Below, in pieces: positions 18,266 to 29,170 of a stretch of 64,000 nucleotides of DNA (within the stretch, counting starts at the first letter, position 1; every line of letters starts with the position of its first letter). This stretch comes from Cylindrotheca closterium. Its lineage: Eukaryota > Bacillariophyta > Bacillariophyceae > Bacillariales > Bacillariaceae. The DNA lies in the NCBI GenBank assembly GCA_933822405.4, contig CAKOGP040002313.1, positions 459,545 to 523,544 of the forward strand. The letters run 5' to 3'. The translations under genes and the position numbers were made by a program. Below the pieces are notes generated by a model, which saw nothing but the letters and a program-made list of their open reading frames with translations, was not told the origin of the DNA and did no database searches.

Positions 18266-21043
18266 ATGAAAAGTGTACTTCGAGTTTCGTTGTCTGCGGT
18301 TTTCCTGCAATTCTGCCTGATTTCATCGCTTGGCCCGCAGATATCAGGATTCACACAAAGGATTGATGGTAAAAAATGGTGGTCATTTAGAGGTTTCAAC
18401 ATTCATGAAACGAGCCATCACTCCAAATTCGAGACTCAAAGTCGATTGCAGTCAACCGCAGAGGCTGATGAAACGAAAATCCAAACTGATTCGTCATCCC
18501 CAACTTCTTTTCCTGCTCGTCTTGTTCAGGCGTTGGATCTTGGGCCCGTGATTCATCTCGTGGCACTTCATACTGCGAGTAAAAGAGGATATGACGCAAT
18601 GCTTTCTCTTGTCAATGACGAAAATAATCCATTACAAGTAAATTCACTGAATCAAGTCTCAACAGGGACATCAGCCCGCCAAAAAAGGGCTTCCACACTT
18701 GGTTTCAGTAGAAATTCTAGACTCAGACGAAATGGCAAAAATAAGGCCTCAAGTTTTGTTTCAATTGCTCAGTCAGCAACCGAAGCGAGGGAAGCATATG
18801 AAAGCGTGGAGCAAGCCACTCTCGCACTTGATGATAATGACTACAACTTGATTGTGCCCCCTTTGTATGCACAAGATTCTGGGCCAATGGATACGTCAAA
18901 ACCAACCACAGATGATAACGAATGGCTTGATCTGGACCCTGAATCATGGACCCTTGAATCAATAATACAGGCTGAGCAAGTCATTGGTACTCTTGTCAAA
19001 GTGCGCGATTGGGCGTGCTTGAGTCAATACGAGACTTGGATGCCTTCTGTGGCGGCAATAGGAAGAAGCATAGATCCAGAACATGGACTCGATGTGATCT
19101 TGCAGGACATTCTGGATGTTGTTAAAATAAAGCGCGCGAGAACGGCACTGGATCCGAAGGGGAAAAGAGTAAGTTGTACGATACTGATAGAGATGCTAAA
19201 ATGAAAACAATTAATTCTCACTTTGGAAAACCAGTCATACGCTTTTCAGCTGAACGAAGATCGATTTCCATTGCTTGGAATATTGAAGCAAAAAGAGCGC
19301 CAATTGCTAGGTCGAGGTGGCAAAGACTTCGACAAAGCTGTCGTCGATGTGCGGTCCGAGATCGAAATTAAGGAATCTCAGATTCGGGTAGGGTTGGCCC
19401 AGTCCATACTTTTTGGTGCAGCGATTGTTGACGATGGGCTTGATAAGGTCGCAACACTTGATATCATTTTTGCAAAAGCGGCATTTGGTAAAGCAAATCA
19501 GGGAGTAATGCCAAAGATATCAGACACTGGTGGTATTTCCGTTTCTGGTTTTGTGCATCCACTTCTTGCTGCTAGCAACTGCGCGCAGTCTCGTGACGAA
19601 GCCGTTCCAATCGACCTTGAACTCATGTATGGCGATGAGAAGAGAGCGCTAATACTAAGTGGGCCAAATGGAGGAGGGAAGTCACAATCATTGAAATCCT
19701 TTGGCGTTGCTTGTATTATGGTCAAGCTGGGTATTCCCCTCCCAGTTGAGGATGCAAGTAAGAAACCGAGAGTCGATTATTTTCATAACGTAATGGCGAA
19801 TATCGGAGATCAGCAAGACATCCTGGAAGGGGAATCCACGTGGACAGGAACACTGAACTCGTGCGCCAGGATCATTGAAACGTTAGCCTCGGGCCCGCAA
19901 AACTGTCTATCGCTGGTCCTATTGGATGAATTCGGGACTGGTACGGACCCTGAATCTGGCGGTGTAATTGCACAAGCAATCATGGAACATATGTTGAGTT
20001 ACTCAAGCTCGCGGATTGTAGCAACGACACACTCCCCTAGATTGAAGACAATTTCGTACAACAGCGATCAAATTCAATGTGCAACGGTACTGCTGAAACA
20101 TGGTGTAGAACTGAATGGCTATAAGCTACCGAGTTTTGAGCTACAATACGGAGTGATCGGGGATTCCTATGCTTTAGGAGCTGTGTCACGGTCCAATCCT
20201 CGCCTACCAGATACTGTTATTTCACGCGCGTCGCAGTTATTCACTGAAATAAATGCAGGTACTGCACACGATTATCACCGAAGCGACTATATCCAGGCCT
20301 TGACCTTGTCGATGGAGACCCAACTTGAAAAAGCTGCCAATGAGACTCTTGCCATGAAGCAAAACATGAAAGATTCAAGAAAATGTCGGTCGGCAATGCT
20401 GTCGCTCGCGGCATCTTATGAGTTGCATCTGTCACGTTTGGAAGGTAGGTTGCAAAATGTTTATCAGCAACTCCAGAAAGAAGGAAAGGACAATTTGGAT
20501 TTGGTTGGTGAAACCCTGTCAGAGCTTCGAGTGGTGCAGCGGGAGGTTCTTGGGCAGAGAGAACTGCTAAAAGAGCGTGGCCTTAAAATTCTTCCAATTT
20601 CACATGAACTGCAGTCTGGAGAGTCTGTTGTTATATTTGGAGAAGGAGACTTTGATGACATGTCCGTCACTGTTATTGCAGATAGTGCAATGGATCCATC
20701 ACTTGCTCCAAATGAAGTGTTGGTTAGTCAATCCTGCTTTTTCGGCTTCGAGATGTTTGACGATGGTGAACAGGAGTCCCAGTTCGTAGTCCAGAGGCAC
20801 GAACTTGCACTCTGGGACTACGATGCTTTGGAGGGTGACGACACAAGCAAAAAGTGGATAGCTAGCACAGCGGAATCCGAAAGAAATTTGGCCTCCGTCT
20901 TTGCTTCTTTGAAGACGACGCCGAAACAGGGACCGAAGCAGTCAAACACAGAGACGACAACTTCAAAGGTTTTTTCATCCCGCGAGCGAAAAGCAGCGAA
21001 GAAGAAAACCAAAGGATCCAAGAAGGGAAAGGCAAAGAAATAG
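18266..21043 (+). CDS. mutS2: plastid MutS2-type ATPase without an Smr domain
   Basis: Exons 18266-19168 and 19235-21043 join in phase 0 across a 66-bp GT-AG intron, the shortest confident one here, giving 903 residues. A signal peptide ends near ISG|FTQR, supporting plastid targeting. The N-terminal core has weak similarity to MutS domain III. The ATPase domain is clear: Walker A GPNGGGKS (about 444), NVMANIGDQQDILEGESTW, Walker B with signature LVLLDEFGTGTDPESGG (about 529), and ATTHSPRLK. A helical region and a rising-to-basic tail (RKAAKKKTKGSKKGKAKK) follow. Bacterial MutS2 ends in an Smr nuclease domain; I see none. MutS2 proteins act on branched DNA or stalled ribosomes rather than in mismatch repair. 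Its role in the plastid is inferred. Confidence 0.88.
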
Positions 21044-21263
21044 TTTGCAGGGATAATGTAGAATAGAAATGAGTTGGAAGGAAACGAAGTCTCTGTCAGT
21101 TTGTTGGTTCAAGGTACAATTAGTCTGTCTCCTGTAATGATCATCGTTGCGATTGATCCGTTCCAAGTGGTCCAATCGACTGGTTTGACCAAAGCAAATC
21201 AGACCCGAACATCCTCCATCCACAATTTTCTTCAACCTTCCATCAATCTATAGACCCAAAGAG

Positions 21264-22424
21264 ATGGCTCCAATATATGGCCAAGTGGTAGCTGGTCCAC
21301 CGGGAAGTGGAAAGACTACCTACTGCACAGGAATGGAGGAGTATCTACGTTTACTGGGGAGAGAAGCCTTTGTCATCAACCTCGATCCAGCGAATGAAAT
21401 GCCCAGCAGATTGGCTGGCAAGAAACAGAAGAGCGATGATGGAGAGAAAGCAGAAGACGACAACGACGCAACTGCTCTACCTTATGAACCACTTCTGGAT
21501 GTCTGTGAAAGCGTGGTGAATGTAACTTCTGTCATGAACCAACTAGGGCTTGGTCCAAACGGGGGACTGGTGTACTGCATGGAGTATTTGGAAGTGAATG
21601 TAGAGCAATTGGTTGAAATGATTCGAGAGAAAGTGGCAGTGCACAACAATCCATATCTCCTTTTTGACTTACCGGGGCAAGTGGAGCTGTATTCTCACAG
21701 CAAAGCTGTTCCTAGATTGCTGGAAAAACTCGTCAAGGCATTGGACCTACGTCTAGTGGCTGTCCAATTGATCGATTCCCACTACTGTACGGAACCAGCC
21801 AACTTCTTATCAGCAGCCTTACTGGGAACCACAACCATGTTGCGATTAGAACTACCAACCGTTAGCGTGTTGAGTAAAGTGGATCTCCTAACGAACTATG
21901 GCCCATTACCTTTCTCGTTTGACTATTTTACGGATTGTCATGAACTTGATCGATTACTGCCCTTCTTGCAACAAGGAGGTGACTTTCAACAAAAAGACGA
22001 CCTTGCCCAAGGCGTTGACGAATACTACTATACTGACGACCCAGACTATCAAGCTGCTAGAAGAAGAACGAGGACGACACCCTTCTTTCGGAAGCATGAA
22101 AAGTTACACAAAGTATTGGCCGAGGTCGTTGATGAGTTTGGGCTGCTTTCGTTCTTGCCATTAGACATTTCTGATGCCGGGTCTGTCGGGCGTGTCTTGG
22201 CAAAAATTGACAAATGCAATGGCTACATGTTCGTCGATCAAAAGAATTCAAAAGCTGAAGATATGTTTAAATGTGCTGTTCAATCAGACCATGCATCAAA
22301 TTATGAGGCTATTGCTGACATTGAGGAGAAGCTATCAGCCGCTCGGGAACGTCAGCAAAGTGAAAAACCACAGCAGCAGCCCTCGGGTATGAATACGTTA
22401 TTTGAGAACGAACAGATAAAGTAA
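21264..22424 (+). CDS. GPN2: GPN-loop GTPase 2
   Basis: A 386-residue single exon. GPN GTPases dimerise and assist assembly and nuclear import of RNA polymerase II. The G1 loop is YGQVVAGPPGSGKTTYC (about 5-21). The GPN loop appears in LGLGPNGGLVYCMEYLEVN. G3 is LLFDLPGQVELYSH and G4/G5 includes PTVSVLSKVDLL. LGPNGGLVYCMEY is the GPN2 form of the loop region, and the overall length fits GPN2. An acidic insertion (KKQKSDDGEKAEDDND, about 54-69) follows the first helices and is not part of the core fold. The C-terminal 50 residues are Glu/Gln-rich. It lies tandem after MutS2 and convergent with the next gene. Confidence 0.93.
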   Translation: MAPIYGQVVAGPPGSGKTTYCTGMEEYLRLLGREAFVINLDPANEMPSRLAGKKQKSDDGEKAEDDNDATALPYEPLLDVCESVVNVTSVMNQLGLGPNGGLVYCMEYLEVNVEQLVEMIREKVAVHNNPYLLFDLPGQVELYSHSKAVPRLLEKLVKALDLRLVAVQLIDSHYCTEPANFLSAALLGTTTMLRLELPTVSVLSKVDLLTNYGPLPFSFDYFTDCHELDRLLPFLQQGGDFQQKDDLAQGVDEYYYTDDPDYQAARRRTRTTPFFRKHEKLHKVLAEVVDEFGLLSFLPLDISDAGSVGRVLAKIDKCNGYMFVDQKNSKAEDMFKCAVQSDHASNYEAIADIEEKLSAARERQQSEKPQQQPSGMNTLFENEQIK

Positions 22425-22609
22425 AGCATTATAGTTGAGATTTACTACTAAGATACACAGTTTAGTGTTACATTTCTACTTTGTCTCGCTATCGCAAACT
22501 TTCAGCGCAAAAGCATCTATGGACACATATTGCACGTCATTACTCCGGGACCATACTGTACGGTACCCAGAAATCGCAAACAGTCGATACGAACCTATTT
22601 TCTTTTGCA

Positions 22610-24112
22610 TCACGCTGATGGAGCAGCGCCAGCAGATATGGCTGCTTTCTCAATTTCGGCTCGAGTCCGTGAAGCCGATTGACCGTTTACCAACTTTTGA
22701 CGTTTGGAGGCGTGCGTCGTATTTGACTCTTCGTTTGACGCAACCCTGCTCGAAGCATCCGTGGTGAAGTATTCGTTGACTTTTGCTTGCGCGGCTTGAA
22801 TGATCCCACTTATATCAGCGTGCTCTCCAAACACCTTAATGTATTCGTCTACGTGCTCCAGAGGATTCGACGTTGCTAATGAGTCATGAAGGGGTACAAA
22901 GCCAAATGCTTTTCTACCATGTCTCTGTTGATGGCCATTCGTTGCAAAATACAACGAGATTTGCTGTTTGCAGTTCTCCAAGGAATAAAATCCTTCCAAG
23001 TTGAGTTTATTGAACAAGGCTCCAATGACTGGGACTTTCGCTCCTTCTAAATAGGTTGCATTCAGATTGTAGGCGTCAACTGCCCCACCAACACCACTTC
23101 CACCAACGACCAAAGCTGGTGCTGGTATTCGCTTGCCCGACAATGGATCGAGAGGACCAGACGCTCTTGCGACAGAAGCATTGTCGGTCCCACAAATACT
23201 TCCCACTGCAGGAAAGCCAACTCCATCCACAATCACAATCTTCTTTCCTTTCGCCACCTCATCTACTTTCACTTCTACCTTGGCCAAGAGTTCGGCGGAG
23301 GATTCTGTCTCTCCAGCGAGAAAGGCCCGCGTAAAACCGCGATAGTAAACAATGGGTCCAATGGGAACACAGTCAATACCCATGCGTTCGCAATACTTTT
23401 GGACCAGCTGAGGCGATTCATTTTGAGTGGCAGGCTTGATGTACGCCAGCGATTCGACTGGATATCCCAAGGCCACTAGGTTGCCCAAGATACCCAAACA
23501 AACACTAGTCTTTCCGACTGACATGCGATCACCCGCAATGAAAAGTCGAAGCGCACCAGAGCCGTCCGCGTTATCAGATGACAAAGGACGAGGGATAGTA
23601 GGAGGCACTCCGTACTTTTGAAGATTTTCGTTCAATTCCTGATGGACAGCATGAAGAAAGTCTAGTGACCCGCCTTTGAAATAGCTCCCTATCTGTTTTG
23701 CGCTCAAGGAAGATAGATATTGGAAAACCGGGGCCTTCATGGACGTTTTGTGAATATAAAATAGCACTGCTGGAAGATCTTGAGGAGGACAAGGAAGCTT
23801 GGAGTCCAAGCAAGCTTCGATGTCTCCTTCTGCTTCAAACTCTATCTCCAGTCTCCCTTTTATGTACTCGCTGTTCTTGGGTATTGATGGTGATGCCAAC
23901 TTTCCAAGCAGAGCTTGCACGGTCGTATCTTTTTGCCTTGCAATTTGCTGGTTCCAACAACCATGAACAAGATACAATCCAATATTGATGTCAAATTTTC
24001 GGTGGTCCATCGCTTCTTTTAGCAACCTTTGGCACAGGCTTTCTTCATTCTCGGGATTCCAGGGCGACCAACCCGCATTGGCTATCCCATTATTGTCAAT
24101 TTCCATGGACAT
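22610..24112 (-). CDS. BioD-like P-loop protein (AAA_26 type)
   Basis: A 500-residue single exon. The first 170 residues are an uncharacterised region; I see no targeting peptide. A P-loop GDRMSVGKTS (about 194-203) begins a domain like dethiobiotin synthetase and the N-terminal part of phosphotransacetylase. It includes VESLAYIKPATQNESPQLVQ, IVIVDGVGFPAVGSICGTDN, PALVVGGSGVGGAVDAYNLN and VPVIGALFNKL. These are the strand and nucleotide-sensing motifs expected of the fold (KPATQ, DGVGxPxxGSIxGTDN, NKL). The C-terminal 60 residues are polar, with a possible nuclear signal (HASKRQKLVNG). The substrate is unknown; it could act on a carboxylate or be a regulatory ATPase. It is divergent from SR140. 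Confidence 0.6.
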   Translation of the reverse strand: MSMEIDNNGIANAGWSPWNPENEESLCQRLLKEAMDHRKFDINIGLYLVHGCWNQQIARQKDTTVQALLGKLASPSIPKNSEYIKGRLEIEFEAEGDIEACLDSKLPCPPQDLPAVLFYIHKTSMKAPVFQYLSSLSAKQIGSYFKGGSLDFLHAVHQELNENLQKYGVPPTIPRPLSSDNADGSGALRLFIAGDRMSVGKTSVCLGILGNLVALGYPVESLAYIKPATQNESPQLVQKYCERMGIDCVPIGPIVYYRGFTRAFLAGETESSAELLAKVEVKVDEVAKGKKIVIVDGVGFPAVGSICGTDNASVARASGPLDPLSGKRIPAPALVVGGSGVGGAVDAYNLNATYLEGAKVPVIGALFNKLNLEGFYSLENCKQQISLYFATNGHQQRHGRKAFGFVPLHDSLATSNPLEHVDEYIKVFGEHADISGIIQAAQAKVNEYFTTDASSRVASNEESNTTHASKRQKLVNGQSASRTRAEIEKAAISAGAAPSA

Positions 24113-24319
24113 TACAACAAATGCCTTTGTGAAGTACGATTCGAGTAATGTTCTCCAGTTTTGATTGACTTTTTCATCACTCTTGATACTGACTTCATCA
24201 AAAGAACTCTACGACTCATAGGACCAACAAGTTGACCCATTCGACAGCTTTTACATTACAACAACAAGTTTTCATTTGCACATGTTTGACGACCCTCTTG
24301 TTGCGGCTGAAGAAAGAAA

Positions 24320-26889
24320 ATGATTCGACGACGAGGGCAAGAGCCAAAGGAAGAAGATTCTTCTTCTGATGAAGAAGATGCATTTGCAGCTCTGTCAAAG
24401 AAACGCGGCGCAAAACGATCGAAGCCTTCCATCGAATCATCATCGAACCATCACAACCACGATCCTGCTCCAAAGATTTCGAGTATTGAAAAGCCGAAAG
24501 AAAGTGTTAAATCGGTTGCTACTTCTACCAATGCAATGGTACTTCCAGGGTCAGTGACGTCTTCCATGAAGAGGCATCACAAACCAAACGATATGCGCAA
24601 GGCCAAGATGGATGCACTCTTGGAGGAGCTCGCAGCCGAACAGATTCATCGACCCATTGAGAAAAAATCACGATCGCAACGATTTGTTCCAGAAAAGAAG
24701 GGTAGCTATGTAGACCCTGCAGAGGAGCACTTGACAACCAATATCTTTGTTGGAAATCTGGATCCGTCGTTAACAGAGTACGTTATCATTGCTTATTGGA
24801 CCGAGTAGTAAACAATGGAGGTGATGCTCATACTTCCAATTGTTTGTTTGCCTTTTTCGACCCTTAGACATGAAGTGAGAAGTCTATTTTCGAAATTTGG
24901 TGAGCCCAGTGGACTGTTGTGTGTTTCTTTGTTTGGATTTATTTTTCATTCTTCTCTGGGATGAGTGCACGAATGGTGACTTGGTATTCTCCGTTGTATC
25001 GATTGTGATCTAATCCCTTTTGTCAGGTGAAGTATATTCCATGAAGATCATGTGGCCGAGGACCTTGGCGGAAAGGAGTCGAAATCGACTGACAGGTAGG
25101 TACAGAAGAAAAAGGGTGCACAAATGAAATTTGCCAGATGCCAGTGGCAATTTTTCTTTTTTTGTCATTCATGCAAGCTCACGATAGATTCTTCACATTT
25201 TCGAAATACCACCGCGGCTATTCGCCTATATCAATAAAAGGATTCGTGTGCTTCATGAATCGGGCGGATGCGGAAGCGGCAATGGAGGAGTGCAATGAGG
25301 CTGACCCCTTCAATGTAGGACGCCTCATTATGTTGCGATGGGGAAAGAGCGTCAAAATATCCGACCACTCGGGCAGTTTTTCAGAACATATACGAGTGGA
25401 ACTCCCTGTTGGTTTGGAAAGATTTCATTTCATTAGTCGCGTTGCAAAGTTTGTGGCTGATAATGGATCCAAAGCTGAAAGTCGATTGAAGGACAAGGAA
25501 TTTGCAAACCCAGCCTTTCGATTCCTAACGTTCAACGGTTCCAGGCCAGAGCAAAGGCGAGAGCATCTATTTTACCGATGGAGGGTCTACTCCTTTGCTC
25601 ATGGTGACAGCTATTCAGAATGGAGAACGAAACCCTTTCAAATGTTCGAGCCTCATGGTCGGACGTGGATTCCACCACCAATTTCCAAGAAACCAGCGGA
25701 TGCCTCGAAGCAAAAAGATCAAAAAGATGACTCGAATGACGGGGCCTTTATGACTGGACGACAAATCGAACGCGCTAGAGGAGGTGGAAGAAAGGGTGAT
25801 CGTGCTGGAGCGGTGGAAGGCCGAGCCGTATTGAGCAAAAGTGAACTCGAACGTTTTGATACTTTGATTCGAAAGCAATTGACTGTTTCAAGGAATACAA
25901 TCTGCGAAGCAATGGCATTTTGTTTCGAGAAAAGTGCTTCGGCGCGGGAAATCGCGGAGATGCTGAGGGACTCTTTGGTTGAAGAAGCACCTAGGCTTTC
26001 AATCGACGCCAAGACAGCTCGACTCTATCTGCTATCGGATATCTTGTTCAACTCCCAACAACCGGGAGTGAGAAATGCTTTCATGTATCGTGATGCCATT
26101 GAAAAAATGGCTGCAGAAGTGTTCACAAGTCTTGGACGCTACAATAGTGGCGATGGAAGAATGACAATGAACAAACTTCGAATGGCAGTCAAATCGGTGC
26201 TTGGTGCATGGACCGAATGGAGTGTCTACAATCCTACCTTTATGGATGAACTAGAAGCAAGATTCGAAGGGCAAGAAATCAAGAAGGAAGTCGTGGAGAT
26301 TGTAGAGAAAGCTGATGAACCAGAAGTTGAAGATGAAACCAAACCAGAGCCTGTTGAAGTAATTACCACTGCTCCACAAGGAGGTTGGACAATGCTCAGT
26401 GAGGACGCAAAGAGCGATGCGGCTAAGCGAAAGAAACGAAAAAAAGCCAAGGCCAAGAAGAGTGATGAAATATTGAATGCACTAGATTCAGATGACAAAG
26501 TGTCTCCTCAAACGAATGGTGAAAAGACTCGTAGTGGTAAGTTTGGCAATTCACCAGTCGAAATGGATGGGTCGCCAATCGATGCAAACGACATCGATGG
26601 AGAACCAATGGACTACGAGAACGATGATGGTGAAATAGCAGAAGATGAAGGGAAAGAAGATGACAATCAAAGTGAAGCTACTGAGTATGATGAGCTCGAT
26701 GGAGCGCCATTGACAGACTCTGACCTCGATGGTGAACCTCTTGAATATTTCCCTGGCTTTGGAAAAGATGACCAAGTCCCACTAGCTCCAGGTGACGGGG
26801 TCGAGACCAACAAGGATGATATCGATGGTGAGGCTATCGACGGAGAGGCTTTGGAAGACGAAGACACGAAAGGTGACTCCACGGGCTGA
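24320..26889 (+). CDS. U2SURP: SR140 / U2SURP, U2 snRNP-associated protein
   Basis: Four exons (24320-24777, 24868-24899, 25027-25095, 25241-26889) with three GT-AG introns give 735 residues. Exon 2 is only 32 bp. All joins keep the RRM in frame: TNIFVGNLDPSLTE, HEVRSLFSKFG, EVYSMKIMWPRTLAERSRNR, GFVCFMNRADAEAA. Domain order is RRM (about 143-225), SURP (about 250-300, HFISRVAKFVADNG) and a CID domain (about 388-530, ELERFDTLIRKQL). The acidic tail has repeated DGxPxD-type units (DLDGEPLEYF, DIDGEAIDGEALED), as in human U2SURP. SR140 binds U2 snRNP and helps branch-site recognition. The start is the ATG after a short leader; the N-terminus is Ser/Glu-rich. Confidence 0.94.
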
Positions 26890-26942
26890 TGGCTGCTAGC
26901 AGCGAATCAGCAGAAGTGAGGACTGCCTCCTTGATTCCTCCA

Positions 26943-27806
26943 TCATTCGTCCTCCGGCATTGCCCAACTTCCCGGTTCTGAATATTCTGGAAGCCACCGT
27001 ATTGGCACTTCTGTCCCATCTTCACGAGTAATCGTCCAGGGATCTTCGTCTGTATTGCCTGGGACGATATTGTCGGAAAGCGCAATCGCGACGGTCGATC
27101 GTAGGAGACCAAAGTCTTCAGCGTCTCTTCCATTTTTTAATGGAACTCGTAACTGGTGATATATCTTTCCAGTGTTCTTAGATAAGGCTAAATACGAATA
27201 ATCAAATGGTTGCGTCATTGATCCTCCAAATGCAAGCTCACCGTCTACCGGTACCAATGAGTGAAAAACTATAGGTGTACACGCCGGTCGAATGTAGTTG
27301 ACTTCCAAACCACATAGCGAAACGAATGGGTAATCCCCTTCCACTCCCGACTCCTGTAGGAAACCAGATTCCCGCTGCCCAGTATACCGTACATTGCGAA
27401 AGAAAAAGTTTAGAAATTTCGGATCTTTGATCGAAGATGCGATATTCTTTGGAAAGGTTTGTTCTGAGAGAAATAGTGAGTTGAAGCCGCTTCGATTGAC
27501 ATGGCTGTATTCAACAAGGAACCTACCGAGAAAAAGGCGCCCATTCAAATCAATATTATAAAAATATCTTCGAGTCTTTCCGCTGGCAGCCTTGTCATAA
27601 AAAGATTCTTCTTTCATGATCGACTCAAACCTGAAACAAGAGTTGGGATTTTTTAGAAAGTTGCTTGATATGGTTGAACTCTTATGGATTACATTGCAGT
27701 CTTCTCACCATTGATCAATGTATTGCTCTTTTATCAATCGAGGGGGGGTCGAAGAGATGTACCGTTTTGCTAAGACATGACATCTTTGGTGTGATATTCC
27801 AATCAT
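26943..27806 (-). CDS. UPF0598 family protein (C8orf82-like), likely mitochondrial
   Basis: Exon 1 (27709-27806) and exon 2 (26943-27630) join across a 78-bp GT-AG intron inside a Trp codon and give 261 residues. The hidden first exon supplies a basic, hydroxylated start (MIGISHQRCHVLAKRYISS) that looks like a mitochondrial presequence, then KEQYIDQWFESIMKE. Family motifs follow: TRRYFYNIDLNGRLFL, KFLNFFFRNVRY, YPFVSLCGLEVNYIRP, PIVFHSLVPVDGELAFGG and TGKIYHQLRVPLK. UPF0598 has no established function. A start at the later ATG (27617) would lose the presequence. It is convergent with SR140. Confidence 0.82.
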
Positions 27807-28167
27807 GGTTGGAAATATGAAGGGTGAAGAGATCTTTTCCAATTTCTTGGGGAATACCTTAGTCGTTTTTGACTTCCATTGCAATGGAGACAGTATCTAC
27901 CAGTACCTGTTCCAGCATACGGTATACGAGGTACAGTCGCTACACTATATTCCATTGCCAGTTGCTAGAGTACCAGGTTCGAGCTACTAAAATGCTGTGG
28001 TAAACAGAGTAAGATCGTGGGGCTACAAACTAGAAGATAATCAACAACAAATCCATCGCATAGCTAAACATGAATTTTCCACGCTCTCCATTCCACTTGT
28101 CCGAGCCAAAAGGCTCTCCACCATTTCTTCCGGTTGACTTAAACTTTTCTTTTCTATTTCTTTGTGT
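27807..28167. other. intergenic, UPF0598 promoter and RPS7 3' region
   Basis: About 360 bp. It should contain the promoter of the UPF0598 gene and the RPS7 3' untranslated region, both read leftward. Several TACC/GGTA-type words occur (about 27898-27945), but I see no clear element and no gene. Confidence 0.4.
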
Positions 28168-28868
28168 TTACTGGAATTCGAAAGTAACTTGCTTGTTTGT
28201 GAGCTTTCCGTAGACAGCAGCAAAAGTATCAGTGCGTCCCTCAACATTTGCTTGGTCCTTGGAGTCAAGGTACACCTTCATAATTCTCTTTCCGTCAAGC
28301 TTTACTCGGGTGCGCTTTCCAACGATCTCAGTAGGATAGCAGATGTCCTCCAAGATGGCGTCTTGGACGGCAGTCAATGTGCGGGATCGTGGGCGGGGTC
28401 CACTGGTTTTTTGGTTACGGTTGAAAGACTTGCCCAAGATGGTACGTTGTCCAACAATCAAGACGTGACGTCCAGAGAATTTCTTTTCCAATTCACGGAC
28501 AAGTCTTTGGTGGATCTTGTTGACGGATTTCAACAGTTTGAATGGGACGTACAGGATGATGGCCTTGCGTCCATCTCCACAGTCAACCTCCTTGGCGGCT
28601 GTGATGTAGATGGTGCGAAGAGAAGCCTTCAACTCTGTGGAGGTCATCTCAAGGTTGAGAAGCTCGTTGGCAACAGACTTCTCGAATTCATCGGGTTCCT
28701 ATTGAATTAACAAAAAGCATAACAGTGAGAAATGGCCATCCATTGGAAACTAATTTCATCGTCAATGATTGAAAAATATTCATTGTTGCGTCGTAAAATT
28801 CCATATCCATTGCTGCTGCGCTACATCCAACTTACACCGCTAGCCTTCTTGATCTTTTGAACACTCAT
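28168..28868 (-). CDS. RPS7: 40S ribosomal protein eS7
   Basis: Exon 1 (28836-28868, 11 codons, [11 protein letters not shown]) and exon 2 (28168-28698) join in phase 0 across a 137-bp GT-AG intron, giving 187 residues, the usual size. eS7 sits on the 40S solvent side. Motifs: [97 protein letters not shown] and the end [12 protein letters not shown] tiny first exon just after the ATG is common in ribosomal protein genes. Confidence 0.97.
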
Positions 28869-29170
28869 TTTGAATTGATTAGATTTGTTGCTATTGGTGT
28901 TTCCTCTTCAATAATTTCCAGAAGCAAAGATGCCTTGTCGATGGACAAACCAAACTTGCCAAACGAAAAAAAAGTAGAGCGGTAAGGTGGTTCTTTTTTA
29001 GTTCTTGCTGTGTTCGATTCTCATGACTGAACATTCCCCCAAAACTACTGTAGTCAGTTTCACCCCCGCCCAAAATAAACCACCATCACAACACCAAACC
29101 TGCTATTTGAAATTCCTTCGCTTCGTGTGGTTGCTTTTCATTGACAGACTTGGGAACAGCATGATACACA
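28869..29170. promoter_or_regulatory. divergent promoter region, RPS7 / NUMOD3 gene
   Basis: About 300 bp between two divergent start codons. The plus side has an AC-rich leader (CACCATCACAACACCAAACC). No coding frame is convincing. Confidence 0.4.

Noticed and set aside
28699..28835. possible snoRNA in the RPS7 intron
   Set aside because: Ribosomal protein introns often host box C/D RNAs, but I find no matching C and D boxes with a terminal stem; only a weak TGACGATGA-like word.
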